Positions 5,992 to 12,507 of a stretch of 12,507 nt of DNA are shown here, in pieces. Origin of the DNA: Alistipes sp. GTDB taxonomy: Bacteria; Bacteroidota; Bacteroidia; Bacteroidales; Rikenellaceae. Location of the stretch: contig JAGCLX010000107.1 in NCBI GenBank assembly GCA_017646785.1, positions 1-12,507 of the forward strand, read 5' to 3'. A program made the position numbers and the translations under genes. The notes beneath the pieces were generated by a model. That model made no database searches. It was not told where the DNA came from and saw only the letters and a list, made by a program, of their open reading frames with translations. Within the stretch, counting starts at the first letter, position 1; every line of letters begins with the position of its first letter.

Positions 5992-8250
5992 TCAGTCGTT
6001 GAGTAGTCGTTTGACGCTATCAACACCCTTGATGTTACGCATATTGTCCAACAACACATTTAGGCTGACAATATCCTTTACATACAAGCTTATCGTTCCC
6101 TCGAAGATACCGTCATGCGAATGTATATTTACTGTACGCATATTTATGCTGAAGTCAGTAGTAATTAAGCGCGTTAAATCGAGAATAATACCCGGGCGGT
6201 CAATACCCCTAATCTCTACAGAGGCAAGATACGACACCGCCTTCTGCTGCGACCACTTAATCTCCTCCTTCACGATGTTGTCGCCGAACTGCGCAGCCAA
6301 GCGAATGAGCGTATCGCACGTCGACTTATGCACCACGATAACGCCACTCTGCGGATCGCGATAACCAACGACGTTATCACCAGGTATAGGCTCGCAACAC
6401 TCCGCCATAACGAACTCCGGAGCATCGCCTCTACCCTTTTCCTCCGCCACAACATCATCCAACGATATGTTTTCGTCATCCAACTCCACATCATCTACAT
6501 CATCACCCTGGCTATCGCCCTCCATACCCGGAATAAGCAACTTCCAGAACTTGGTGATTTTGCGCGATGAGTTCTCCTTAAGCAGCTTATCGAGGTTGTC
6601 AAGGCTTATAATTCCCGCACCTATCTTGCTATATAGCTCATCCTTATTGCGACACTCATACGCGGGCATCAGCTTGCGCAACACGCGGCCACTAAGCGTA
6701 ACATTATGCTCCTCGAGGCGTGTGCGCAACAGCTCCATGCCATAGCTAATGTTATCCTCACGCTCACGCTTCAGGTAATCCTGGATTGACTGGCGCGCCT
6801 TGCTTGTTATCACCGCATCGAGCCACTCGGCCTTAGGATGGGCATTCTCTGCCGTAATCACCTCCACCTGGTCACCACTATTAAGCAACGCGGTGACAGG
6901 CATAATCTTATGGTTTATCTTCGCACCAATAGCGTGGTCACCAATCTTCGTGTGTATCTCGTATGCAAAGTCGAGCACCGAGGCTCCATAGGGCAACGAC
7001 TGTGGCTTGCCCTTAGGCGTGAATACCACGATATCGCTCTCATACAACGATAGCTTGAAGTTATCGAGAAACTCCAGCGCGTTCTCCGACGGGCTATTCA
7101 ACGCATCACGCACCTTCTTAAGCCAGCGGTCGAGGCCATCCTCCTCCTGCGTAATCGAGGCGTGCTTATACTTCCAATGCGCAGCGAAACCTCGCTCAGC
7201 TATGTCGTCCATACGCTCGGTGCGCACCTGCACCTCCACCCATGTACCCTCGGGGCCCATCACCGTAGAGTGCAGCGCCTCATAGCCATTCGACTTGGGT
7301 ATGCTTATCCAGTCGCGCAAGCGGTCGGGCTTGGGTGTGTAGATGTCCGTAACGCACGAATATACCTGCCAACACTGTGTCTTCTCCGAGGGGAAGGGCA
7401 GCGTCTTAAATACTATGCGTATAGCAAAGAGGTCGTATACCTCCTCGAAGGGTATCTCCTTGCGGCGCATCTTGTTCCAGATGGAGTAGATGCTCTTCAC
7501 GCGCGCAGATATCTCATACTGGAACTTATTGCGGTCCAGAACCTCACGAATGGGGGCTATGAAGCGTTTGATATACTCCTCACGCTCGCTCTTCGTAGCA
7601 TCTATCTTGCGGCGTATCTCCTCATACTCCTCGGGGAAGCGATACTTCATGCAGAGGTCCTCGAGCTCACTCTTTATGGCGTGCAGGCCAAGGCGATATG
7701 CCAGGGGCACAAAGAGATAGATTGTCTCGCTCGTGATTTTTATCTGCTTATTGTGGGGCATGGCACCCAGTGTGCGCATGTTGTGCAGGCGATCGGCGAT
7801 TTTGATGATGATAACGCGCACATCGTCCGAGAGCGTCAGCAGCACCTTGCGGAAGTACTCCGCCTGCTCCGAAGTATTATTCTTGTAGACGCCCGCCATC
7901 TTAGTGAGTCCATCCACCATAGATGCTATCTTAGGCGTGAAGATGCGCGATATATCTTCGACAGTATACTCCGTGTCTTCGACAACGTCATGCAACAAGG
8001 CTGCGACCACCGACTTCTTGCCGAGGCCTATCTCGCGGACACAGATTATCGCCACCTCTATGGGGTGGATAATGTAGGGTTCACCCGAGCGACGACGAAC
8101 ACCCTTATGCGCCTCCTTAGCCAACAGAAAGGCACGCTTGACAAACTGCCAGTCGTCCTCCCTGCGGCACACCTTAGCCTTGCGGCACTCATCCTCCAGC
8201 TCTTGCCACTTCTCCTCTATGAGTATTTCATCCTCGGGTGTATACTTCAT
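5992..8250 (-). CDS. bifunctional (p)ppGpp synthetase/hydrolase, RelA/SpoT family
   Basis: A 752-residue long Rel enzyme that makes and degrades the stringent-response alarmone at or near ribosomes. The HD hydrolase domain is intact: HP at 62-63, HD at 87-88, ED at 91-92 and the ADRLHNMRTL segment at 152-161, so hydrolysis is expected. The synthetase domain (about 240-365) contains RVKSIYSIWNKM, YDLFAIRIV (272-280) and RLRDWISIPKSNGYEALHSTV (310-330). The TGS domain is at about 405-468 and a helical region follows. A conserved AECCEPIPGD...GY...HKSTC segment (616-645) carries the Cys-Cys pair of the zinc-finger/RIS domain. The C-terminal ACT domain is at about 675-750. A very acidic insert (578-604) precedes the CC segment. 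Both active sites are present, so this is probably the main Rel of the organism. It follows a recA terminator, so it probably has its own promoter. Confidence 0.95.
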   Translation of the reverse strand: MKYTPEDEILIEEKWQELEDECRKAKVCRREDDWQFVKRAFLLAKEAHKGVRRRSGEPYIIHPIEVAIICVREIGLGKKSVVAALLHDVVEDTEYTVEDISRIFTPKIASMVDGLTKMAGVYKNNTSEQAEYFRKVLLTLSDDVRVIIIKIADRLHNMRTLGAMPHNKQIKITSETIYLFVPLAYRLGLHAIKSELEDLCMKYRFPEEYEEIRRKIDATKSEREEYIKRFIAPIREVLDRNKFQYEISARVKSIYSIWNKMRRKEIPFEEVYDLFAIRIVFKTLPFPSEKTQCWQVYSCVTDIYTPKPDRLRDWISIPKSNGYEALHSTVMGPEGTWVEVQVRTERMDDIAERGFAAHWKYKHASITQEEDGLDRWLKKVRDALNSPSENALEFLDNFKLSLYESDIVVFTPKGKPQSLPYGASVLDFAYEIHTKIGDHAIGAKINHKIMPVTALLNSGDQVEVITAENAHPKAEWLDAVITSKARQSIQDYLKREREDNISYGMELLRTRLEEHNVTLSGRVLRKLMPAYECRNKDELYSKIGAGIISLDNLDKLLKENSSRKITKFWKLLIPGMEGDSQGDDVDDVELDDENISLDDVVAEEKGRGDAPEFVMAECCEPIPGDNVVGYRDPQSGVIVVHKSTCDTLIRLAAQFGDNIVKEEIKWSQQKAVSYLASVEIRGIDRPGIILDLTRLITTDFSINMRTVNIHSHDGIFEGTISLYVKDIVSLNVLLDNMRNIKGVDSVKRLLND

Positions 8251-8278
8251 ACCACACTAATTTATCTATACGCCAAAG

Positions 8279-8303
8279 CACGACTACCCCACTGGTAGCC
8301 GTG
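8279..8303 (-). terminator. recA terminator hairpin
   Basis: CACGACTACC (8279-8288) and GGTAGCCGTG (8294-8303) form a 10-bp stem with one G-U/A-C position and a 5-nt loop. It lies 32 bp after the recA stop on the - strand. The pairing in the - strand RNA is G-U, so the stem is complete there. The tail GCTTTGGCG is only moderately U-rich. Confidence 0.6.
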
Positions 8304-8334
8304 TTTGGGTTGTTTAACTCCTATTATTGCAGTC

Positions 8335-9351
8335 CTATCGCTGCGAAGCCTCGCTCATCGCCTCACGCACGCGAAGCTCGATCTCCTCCATGAGTAGTGG
8401 ATCGTTCTTGAGAGCCTCCTTCACAGAGTCACGACCCTGGCCAATCTTCTTGTCGCCATACGAGAACCACGAGCCTGACTTCTTGATGATCTCATAGTCA
8501 ACACCGAGGTCTATAATCTCACCCATCTTCGAGATACCCTCGCCGAACATGATGTCGAACTCAGCCTTCTTGAATGGGGGTGCCACCTTGTTCTTTACAA
8601 CCTTCACCTTGGTGCGTGTACCGAGCTGCTCCTCGCCATCCTTGATTACCGAAGCACGACGTATGTCGATACGCACGCTGGCGTAGAACTTCAGGGCGTT
8701 ACCACCAGTTGTTGTCTCTGGATTACCATATACCACGCCAATCTTGTCGCGCAGCTGGTTAATAAAGATACAAACGGTCTTTGTCTTAGAGATAGATGCT
8801 GTAAGCTTACGCAACGCCTGCGACATAAGACGCGCCTGGAGTCCCATCTTCGAGTCGCCCATGTCGCCCTCAATCTCCGCCTTGGGAGTAAGAGCCGCCA
8901 CAGAGTCAATGACTATGATGTCGATGGCGCTTGAGCGAATCAACGAGTCGGCAATCTCCAACGCCTGCTCGCCATTGTCGGGCTGCGACACAAGCAGGTT
9001 ATCCACGTCTACGCCCAACTTCTGCGCATAGTAGCTGTCGAAGGCGTGCTCCGCGTCGATGAACGCCGCGATACCACCTGCCTTCTGTGCCTCGGCGATA
9101 GCGTGAATAGCAAGGGTTGTCTTACCTGATGACTCGGGACCAAATATCTCGATTACACGACCCTTGGGGTAGCCACCTACGCCCAACGCCATGTCGAGCG
9201 TGATTGAGCCAGTGGGAATAACGGGCACGTCAGCGACATTCTCGCTCGACATGCGCATGATAGAACCCTTGCCAAAGTCCTTCTCAATCTTATCCATCAC
9301 CGCCGACAACACCTTCAGCTTATCGGCGCTAACCTGTACTTTCTCTGCCAT
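8335..9351 (-). CDS. recA: recombinase RecA
   Basis: The ATP-dependent strand-exchange protein of homologous recombination, cytoplasmic and DNA bound. Its 338 residues are close to the usual 340-350. Walker [10 protein letters not shown] is at 71-79. The Walker-B-like [13 protein letters not shown]1-region [25 protein letters not shown]2-region [18 protein letters not shown] and polymerisation motif near the N-terminus are all intact. The C-terminal tail is short and less acidic than in E. coli. It starts 21 bp after the peroxiredoxin gene ends, so the two are probably cotranscribed, an arrangement that would link peroxide defence with repair. No LexA-type operator was recognised. Confidence 0.98.
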   Translation of the reverse strand: MAEKVQVSADKLKVLSAVMDKIEKDFGKGSIMRMSSENVADVPVIPTGSITLDMALGVGGYPKGRVIEIFGPESSGKTTLAIHAIAEAQKAGGIAAFIDAEHAFDSYYAQKLGVDVDNLLVSQPDNGEQALEIADSLIRSSAIDIIVIDSVAALTPKAEIEGDMGDSKMGLQARLMSQALRKLTASISKTKTVCIFINQLRDKIGVVYGNPETTTGGNALKFYASVRIDIRRASVIKDGEEQLGTRTKVKVVKNKVAPPFKKAEFDIMFGEGISKMGEIIDLGVDYEIIKKSGSWFSYGDKKIGQGRDSVKEALKNDPLLMEEIELRVREAMSEASQR

Positions 9352-9372
9352 AATCTTATATATTTTTTACGT

Positions 9373-9846
9373 TTATTTCTTATCCAAAACCTTGATAATC
9401 TGACCGTAAGAGTCCTTGGTATCGACTTTCTCGATGATGTGCGTAACGCGTGCATCAGCATCCAAAAGGAGTGTTGTGCGCACGATACCCATATACTCTC
9501 TGCCACACATCTTCTTCAGCTGCCATACACCCACTGCCTCCGAGAGCGAGTGGTCCGTGTCGGCAAGGAGCGTAAAGTTTAGCTCGTGCTTGGTGCAGAA
9601 GTTCTGGTGCGACTTCACCGAGTCGGGGCTTACACCAACAATTTTGTAGCCACGCGCGAGGAGCTCATCCTTTGCATCGCGCAGGCTCTTTGCCTCGAGC
9701 GTACAACCCGATGTGTTGTCCTTGGGATAGAAGTACAACACCGTTGGCGAACCCTTAAGGTTGTCGATGTTGAACTCATCCCCACTCTGTGTAACGCTCT
9801 TAAAATCAGGAATTATATCACCTACCTTTATATTTATTTTACTCAT
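9373..9846 (-). CDS. bcp: thioredoxin-dependent peroxiredoxin, Bcp/PrxQ type
   Basis: Reduces hydrogen peroxide and organic hydroperoxides with electrons from thioredoxin. The length, 157 residues, is normal. The peroxidatic site YPKDNTSGCT gives Cys48. The resolving Cys found five residues later in E. coli Bcp is replaced here by Lys53. Cys84 lies 36 residues after the peroxidatic Cys, the spacing of the alternative PrxQ class whose resolving Cys is in helix alpha-3 (as in Xylella PrxQ), so a two-Cys mechanism is still likely. Cys114 is a third cysteine. The remaining fold landmarks (DFKSVTQSGDEFNIDNLKG, VGVSPDS) are conventional. It is the first gene of a probable bcp-recA operon, with a candidate -7 box about 40 nt upstream of the ATG. 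Confidence 0.93.
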   Translation of the reverse strand: MSKINIKVGDIIPDFKSVTQSGDEFNIDNLKGSPTVLYFYPKDNTSGCTLEAKSLRDAKDELLARGYKIVGVSPDSVKSHQNFCTKHELNFTLLADTDHSLSEAVGVWQLKKMCGREYMGIVRTTLLLDADARVTHIIEKVDTKDSYGQIIKVLDKK

Positions 9847-9885
9847 AGTTATACTTCGTTATATAGTTATCATTGTTTTCACACT

Positions 9886-9893
9886 CAAAGTTA
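9886..9893 (-). promoter_or_regulatory. candidate -7 box for the bcp-recA operon
   Basis: On the - strand TAACTTTG matches TAnnTTTG exactly and would give a leader of about 30 nt before the ATG at 9846. The expected -33 TTTG is not exact; the region there reads TTTTTAG. Only half of the consensus is therefore supported. Confidence 0.4.
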
Positions 9894-9970
9894 CTATTTT
9901 TTTCTGTAACCTAAAAATATAGTCACTAATATTTATTTATATAACTATAGGTGTAGGCTATATCCAACCC

Positions 9971-10183
9971 TTACGCCTGACGTATCACGTGCACCTGTGA
10001 GCGAAACTCCGCCTCTGTGGTGTTGAGTCGGTAGCGACATACGGGGCAACGCATGGCACACTCGGTGTCGATGTGCATCTTACGCTCCACCTCCTCGGCA
10101 CTCAGCGTGCGGTAGTATACGGTTGTGCTATACTCAGTGTGTGCGCCACAGTGGCTGCAGTCGATGGTGTAGTTTAGCTTCAT
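9971..10183 (-). CDS. small double-CxxC zinc-ribbon-like protein, unknown function
   Basis: A 70-residue protein not assigned to a known family. Two Cys pairs, CSHC near residues 9-12 and CPVC near 46-49, are 33 residues apart, which suggests one zinc ribbon or rubredoxin-like knuckle pair. The middle (STTVYYRTLSAEEVERKMHIDTECA) is predicted to be partly helical. I chose the ATG at 10183. A longer frame opens at 10258, but its extra 25 codons run through the probable promoter (10224-10259) and are low-complexity and unlike a protein start. There is no signal peptide or membrane segment. It stands alone, 124 bp before bcp and downstream of the decarboxylase operon. Reality of the gene is likely from the paired CxxC pattern; function is open. 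Confidence 0.65.
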   Translation of the reverse strand: MKLNYTIDCSHCGAHTEYSTTVYYRTLSAEEVERKMHIDTECAMRCPVCRYRLNTTEAEFRSQVHVIRQA

Positions 10184-10223
10184 AGTTGCAGTGGTTTTAG
10201 GTCTATCGTTTTGTTTCACGATG

Positions 10224-10259
10224 CAAAGTAACCACCACTTTTTGACAGGTTGTGTCAAA
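10224..10259 (-). promoter_or_regulatory. palindromic operator-like site with possible promoter for the zinc-ribbon gene
   Basis: TTTGACA (10241-10247) and TGTCAAA (10253-10259) form a perfect 7-bp inverted repeat with a 5-bp spacer. Read on the - strand, TTTG (10259-10256) could be a -33 box and TTACTTTG (10231-10224), one mismatch from TAnnTTTG, a -7 box, but the 24-bp spacer is long. The palindrome would then cover the -33 region, a usual place for a dimeric regulator. Confidence 0.4.
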
Positions 10260-10408
10260 GAGTAAAAAATAATGGAGAATTTAGGGAAATTAATGAAAAT
10301 AGGGAGTCATAGTGATTTACTTCACCATACTCTCTAAATTCAAATACAGACATTAGCATGAGACATAATTTATTGTCAGAAGTCGTAAGATGTGGTGCAT
10401 CACAAAGG

Positions 10409-10453
10409 AGACCTCCCAAGGATAGTACTAAAACGTACAGCCTTGGGAGGTCT
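10409..10453 (-). terminator. long perfect hairpin after the decarboxylase operon
   Basis: AGACCTCCCAAGG (10409-10421) and CCTTGGGAGGTCT (10441-10453) form an uninterrupted 13-bp stem over a 19-nt loop, about 40 bp past the beta-subunit stop. The bases after the stem on the - strand (CCTTTGTG) are not a strong U tract. It may be a terminator or a 3' mRNA-stabilising structure. Confidence 0.55.
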
Positions 10454-10467
10454 ACTTTTAGGGATGT

Positions 10468-10482
10468 GCCGCAGGTTGCGGC
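10468..10482 (-). terminator. short GC-rich hairpin just after the beta-subunit gene
   Basis: GCCGCA and TGCGGC pair perfectly around a 3-nt loop, 14 bp beyond the stop codon. No U tract follows. It probably acts with the longer hairpin at 10409-10453. Confidence 0.35.
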
Positions 10483-10495
10483 TTATCACTATAAA

Positions 10496-11941
10496 TTACA
10501 AGGGGAGGAAGGCAAGCAAGATACCCGCTGCAACCGCCGAACCGATAACACCCGCTACGTTAGGACCCATAGCGTGCATCAAAAGGAAGTTGCTGGGGTT
10601 AGCCTGCTGACCAACAGTCTGCGATACGCGCGCTGCCATAGGCACAGCTGACACACCTGCAGAACCGATAAGTGGATTGATCTTCTCCTTTGTAAAGAGG
10701 TTCATAATCTTCGCCAAGATAACACCTGAAGCTGAGCCGAATGAGAATGCCACGATACCCAATGTAAGGATACCGAGAGTGTTCCAGTTAAGGAATGCGT
10801 CAGCAGTTGCTGTAGCACCTACAGAGATACCAAGGAAGATTGTCACGATGTTCATCAACTCGTTCTGAACAGTCTTTGAGAGGCGCTCAGTGACACCGCA
10901 CTCCTTCATAAGGTTACCCAACATCAAGCAGCCGATAAGTGGTGCTGCAGAGGGCAAGAGGATGGCGATGATAACGGTGATAACGATGGGGAACACAATC
11001 TTCTCGCGCTGTGACACAGTGCGAAGCTGCTTCATCTCGATCATGCGCTCCTTCTTTGTAGTCAAGAGCTTCATGATAGGTGGCTGGATAACGGGCACAA
11101 GTGCCATGTAAGAGTATGCAGCCACGGCGATAGGACCAAGCAAGTGGGGAGCAAGCTTCGATGTGAGGTAGATAGCCGTTGGACCATCAGCACCACCAAT
11201 GATACCAATAGAACCTGACTCCCAGTAGTTGAAGCCCAAAGCCAACGCACCAAGGAATGTTGCGAAGATACCGATCTGAGCTGCAGCACCCAAAAGCAAG
11301 CTCTTAGGGTTAGCAATGAGTGGACCGAAGTCTGTCATAGCACCTACGCCGATGAAGATCAAGCAGGGGTAGATACCGAGCTTAACACCGAGGTAGAGGT
11401 AGTCCAAGAGGCCAGCACCAGAGCCAGCAGCAAAGTCCGCCCAGTGTACATGACCACCCGCGAAGAGCTCTGCATGGAACATACCAGCACCAGGCAAGTT
11501 AGTCAAAAGCATACCGAATGCGATAGGCATAAGGAGCAATGGCTCGAACTTCTTAACAATTGCCAAGTAGAGCAATACGAACGATACGAGAAGCATCACA
11601 CCATAGCGCCAGTCGTCCATAAGACCCTTGAAGCCTGCCTGACCGATGAAGTCACCAACAGCCTTACCAACGCTGAACTCCTTATCAATGTCGCTATTGT
11701 CACGACCCTCAGAGCCACCAACAGCTGCTACCTCGGGCTCAGCCTCGATAGCAACCTCCTCAACAGCCACTACCTCCTCAGCACAGCACTCAGCACAGCA
11801 CTCGTCGGTAGCAACCTCAGCAGCACAACACTCAACAGCTACTGCGTCGTCAACGACAACCTCCTGAGCATTAGCAGGAGTAGCAACTGCTAGCATCACA
11901 GCCGAGATGAGCAATGAAAAATAGAATTTTACACTCTTCAT
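10496..11941 (-). CDS. sodium-translocating decarboxylase beta subunit (OadB/MmdB-like) with secreted-type Cys-rich N-terminal extension
   Basis: The membrane subunit that couples decarboxylation of the biotin-bound carboxyl group to Na+ export, as in oxaloacetate or methylmalonyl-CoA decarboxylases. Residues about 105-481 hold the conserved many-helix membrane domain: [31 protein letters not shown], the GGADGPTAI motif (249-257) containing the key Asp, [18 protein letters not shown], and the C-terminal [11 protein letters not shown] and [13 protein letters not shown] segments. The first 25 residues form a clear signal peptide ending ANA, followed by an acidic Ala/Val/Glu-rich stretch (27-90) with Cys-Cys pairs at 38-39, 48-49 and 52-53. 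Most relatives start near residue 95. The ATG at 11941 is 27 bp after the biotin carrier gene. Substrate (oxaloacetate or methylmalonyl-CoA) cannot be decided without the alpha subunit. Confidence 0.9.
   Translation of the reverse strand: MKSVKFYFSLLISAVMLAVATPANAQEVVVDDAVAVECCAAEVATDECCAECCAEEVVAVEEVAIEAEPEVAAVGGSEGRDNSDIDKEFSVGKAVGDFIGQAGFKGLMDDWRYGVMLLVSFVLLYLAIVKKFEPLLLMPIAFGMLLTNLPGAGMFHAELFAGGHVHWADFAAGSGAGLLDYLYLGVKLGIYPCLIFIGVGAMTDFGPLIANPKSLLLGAAAQIGIFATFLGALALGFNYWESGSIGIIGGADGPTAIYLTSKLAPHLLGPIAVAAYSYMALVPVIQPPIMKLLTTKKERMIEMKQLRTVSQREKIVFPIVITVIIAILLPSAAPLIGCLMLGNLMKECGVTERLSKTVQNELMNIVTIFLGISVGATATADAFLNWNTLGILTLGIVAFSFGSASGVILAKIMNLFTKEKINPLIGSAGVSAVPMAARVSQTVGQQANPSNFLLMHAMGPNVAGVIGSAVAAGILLAFLPL
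11779..11802 (-). repeat. 12-bp tandem duplication in the beta-subunit extension
   Basis: CAGCACAGCACT occurs twice head to tail at 11779-11790 and 11791-11802. It is in phase with the codons and encodes the repeated Glu-Cys-Cys-Ala unit (residues about 47-54), so each repeat adds one Cys pair without shifting the frame. Confidence 0.8.
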
Positions 11942-11968
11942 ATTACATTAATAATTAAAGAGTTAAAA

Positions 11969-12397
11969 CTATGCAAGGTCGATAAGAGCCTCACCCTGCT
12001 GAACTGCCTTACCCTCAGTAACGTAGATCTTCTTAACTGTACCAGCTGCGGGAGCCATGATCTCGTTCTCCATCTTCATAGCCTCAAGAGTCATGAGAAC
12101 CTCGCCAGCCTTAACTGCCTGACCCTCCTGCACCTTAATCTTAGATACGTTGCCTGGAAGTGGTGACTTGATAGAACCAGCGTTGCCAGAGATAACCTGC
12201 TCGGGGACATCTACGAAGTCGCCACCAGACTGTGAAGGCTTAACGGCTGCAATCTTAGGAGATACGATAGCCTCCTCCTTCTCAACCTGTACGGTGTAGC
12301 TCTTACCATTAAGCTCGACACGAGCTGTGTTGCGCTCTGTCTCCTCAACAATGGCCTCGTAGCTCTTGCCATTAATATTGAATTTGAATTTCTGCAT
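11969..12397 (-). CDS. biotin carboxyl carrier subunit of the sodium-pumping decarboxylase
   Basis: Carries the carboxyl group on biotin between the carboxyltransferase (alpha) and the membrane beta subunit. It has 142 residues. The N-terminal half (FKFNINGKSYEAIVEE, RVELNGKSYTVQVEK) resembles the linker region in front of Bacteroidota carrier domains, followed by a short flexible stretch (about 45-75). The C-terminal biotinyl/lipoyl domain (75-142) has SPLPGNVSKI, then EAMKMEN with the biotinylated Lys108, and the mirrored half APAAGTVKKIYVTEGKAVQQGEALI. Flanking genes are 27 bp (beta subunit) and 29 bp (probable OadG-like protein) away, so all three are in one operon. Gene names mmdC and accB are both used for such proteins, so I leave the symbol empty. 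Confidence 0.94.
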   Translation of the reverse strand: MQKFKFNINGKSYEAIVEETERNTARVELNGKSYTVQVEKEEAIVSPKIAAVKPSQSGGDFVDVPEQVISGNAGSIKSPLPGNVSKIKVQEGQAVKAGEVLMTLEAMKMENEIMAPAAGTVKKIYVTEGKAVQQGEALIDLA

Positions 12398-12426
12398 AAT
12401 TACGGTTTAGTGTAATGGTGTTAGTT

Positions 12427-12507
12427 TTACAATTGTTTGTTGATATTACGCACCTGCCATGCCGAAACGTCGTGGTTCTGGCGGAAGGTGAGCACATCGC
12501 TCTCCTC
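12427..12507 (-). CDS. C-terminal 26 residues of a probable OadG-like (gamma) subunit, truncated by window
   Basis: The - strand frame is open from the window edge to a TAA at 12427-12429. The visible end, EESDVLTFRQNHDVSAWQVR then NINKQL, has codon use like its neighbours. In related Bacteroidales operons an OadG-family protein lies between the carboxyltransferase and the biotin carrier gene, which is the basis of the name. The 29-bp gap to the carrier gene supports cotranscription. So little is visible that the assignment rests mainly on position. Confidence 0.5.
   Translation of the reverse strand, partial: EESDVLTFRQNHDVSAWQVRNINKQL

Larger units (their letters stand above)
10184..10495. 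other. intergenic region between the decarboxylase operon and the zinc-ribbon gene
   Basis: About 310 bp without a supported gene. It contains, from the operon side, the two hairpins described separately (10468-10482 and 10409-10453), an 8-bp inverted repeat GAATTTAG (10277-10284) / CTAAATTC (10334-10341) enclosing a weak inner hairpin near 10310-10329, and the promoter/operator-like site at 10224-10259. No RNA gene was recognised. Confidence 0.5.

Noticed and set aside
7162..8298. 378-codon + strand frame
   Set aside because: It is antisense to the Rel gene, whose domains are all conserved; composition matches a shadow frame.
10184..10258. 25-codon N-terminal extension of the small zinc-ribbon gene
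   Set aside because: It crosses a perfect palindrome and a possible promoter, and the extra residues do not look like a conserved start.

Overview
The window looks like chromosomal DNA from a member of the Bacteroidales (Bacteroidota). The protein sequences are of that type (GyrB ending in ANIDA, UvrB, a long bifunctional Rel enzyme, a split Na+-pumping decarboxylase operon), and promoters with the Bacteroides-type TTTG / TAnnTTTG architecture can be seen. An Alistipes-like (Rikenellaceae) host is possible but not proven. Genes are moderately G+C rich; some intergenic stretches are about 80% A+T.

Layout. On the + strand lie the 3' part of gyrB (1-1140), a hairpin terminator, udk (uridine kinase) and uvrB, the last two only 4 bp apart. 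From about 4.2 kb onward every gene is on the - strand. In window order these are an XRE-family regulator, a HIT-family hydrolase, a bifunctional RelA/SpoT (p)ppGpp enzyme, recA, a Bcp/PrxQ peroxiredoxin directly upstream of recA, a small CxxC zinc-ribbon-like protein, and the distal part of a sodium-translocating biotin-dependent decarboxylase operon (OadB-like beta subunit, biotin carrier protein, and the last 26 codons of a probable OadG-like subunit).

Most of this is housekeeping: supercoiling, nucleotide salvage, excision repair and recombination, stringent response, peroxide defence and propionate/succinate-type decarboxylation. The least ordinary part is the AT-rich, gene-poor segment at about 4.72-5.29 kb beside the XRE gene. 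It carries five exact and at least four one-mismatch copies of a 12-bp palindrome, TTAC-N4-GTAA (commonest form TTACATTTGTAA). One copy overlaps the -7 box of the regulator's own near-consensus promoter. The commonest form itself contains a TAnnTTTG -7 box, so binding there would block transcription directly. The segment and its regulator lie between two strong bidirectional hairpins (4199-4226 and 5293-5325), so the whole looks like an insulated autoregulatory module. It may also drive a short RNA that ends at the right-hand hairpin.

A second oddity is the OadB-like beta subunit. It begins with a signal peptide and an acidic extension carrying three Cys-Cys pairs, part of which is encoded by a 12-bp tandem duplication.
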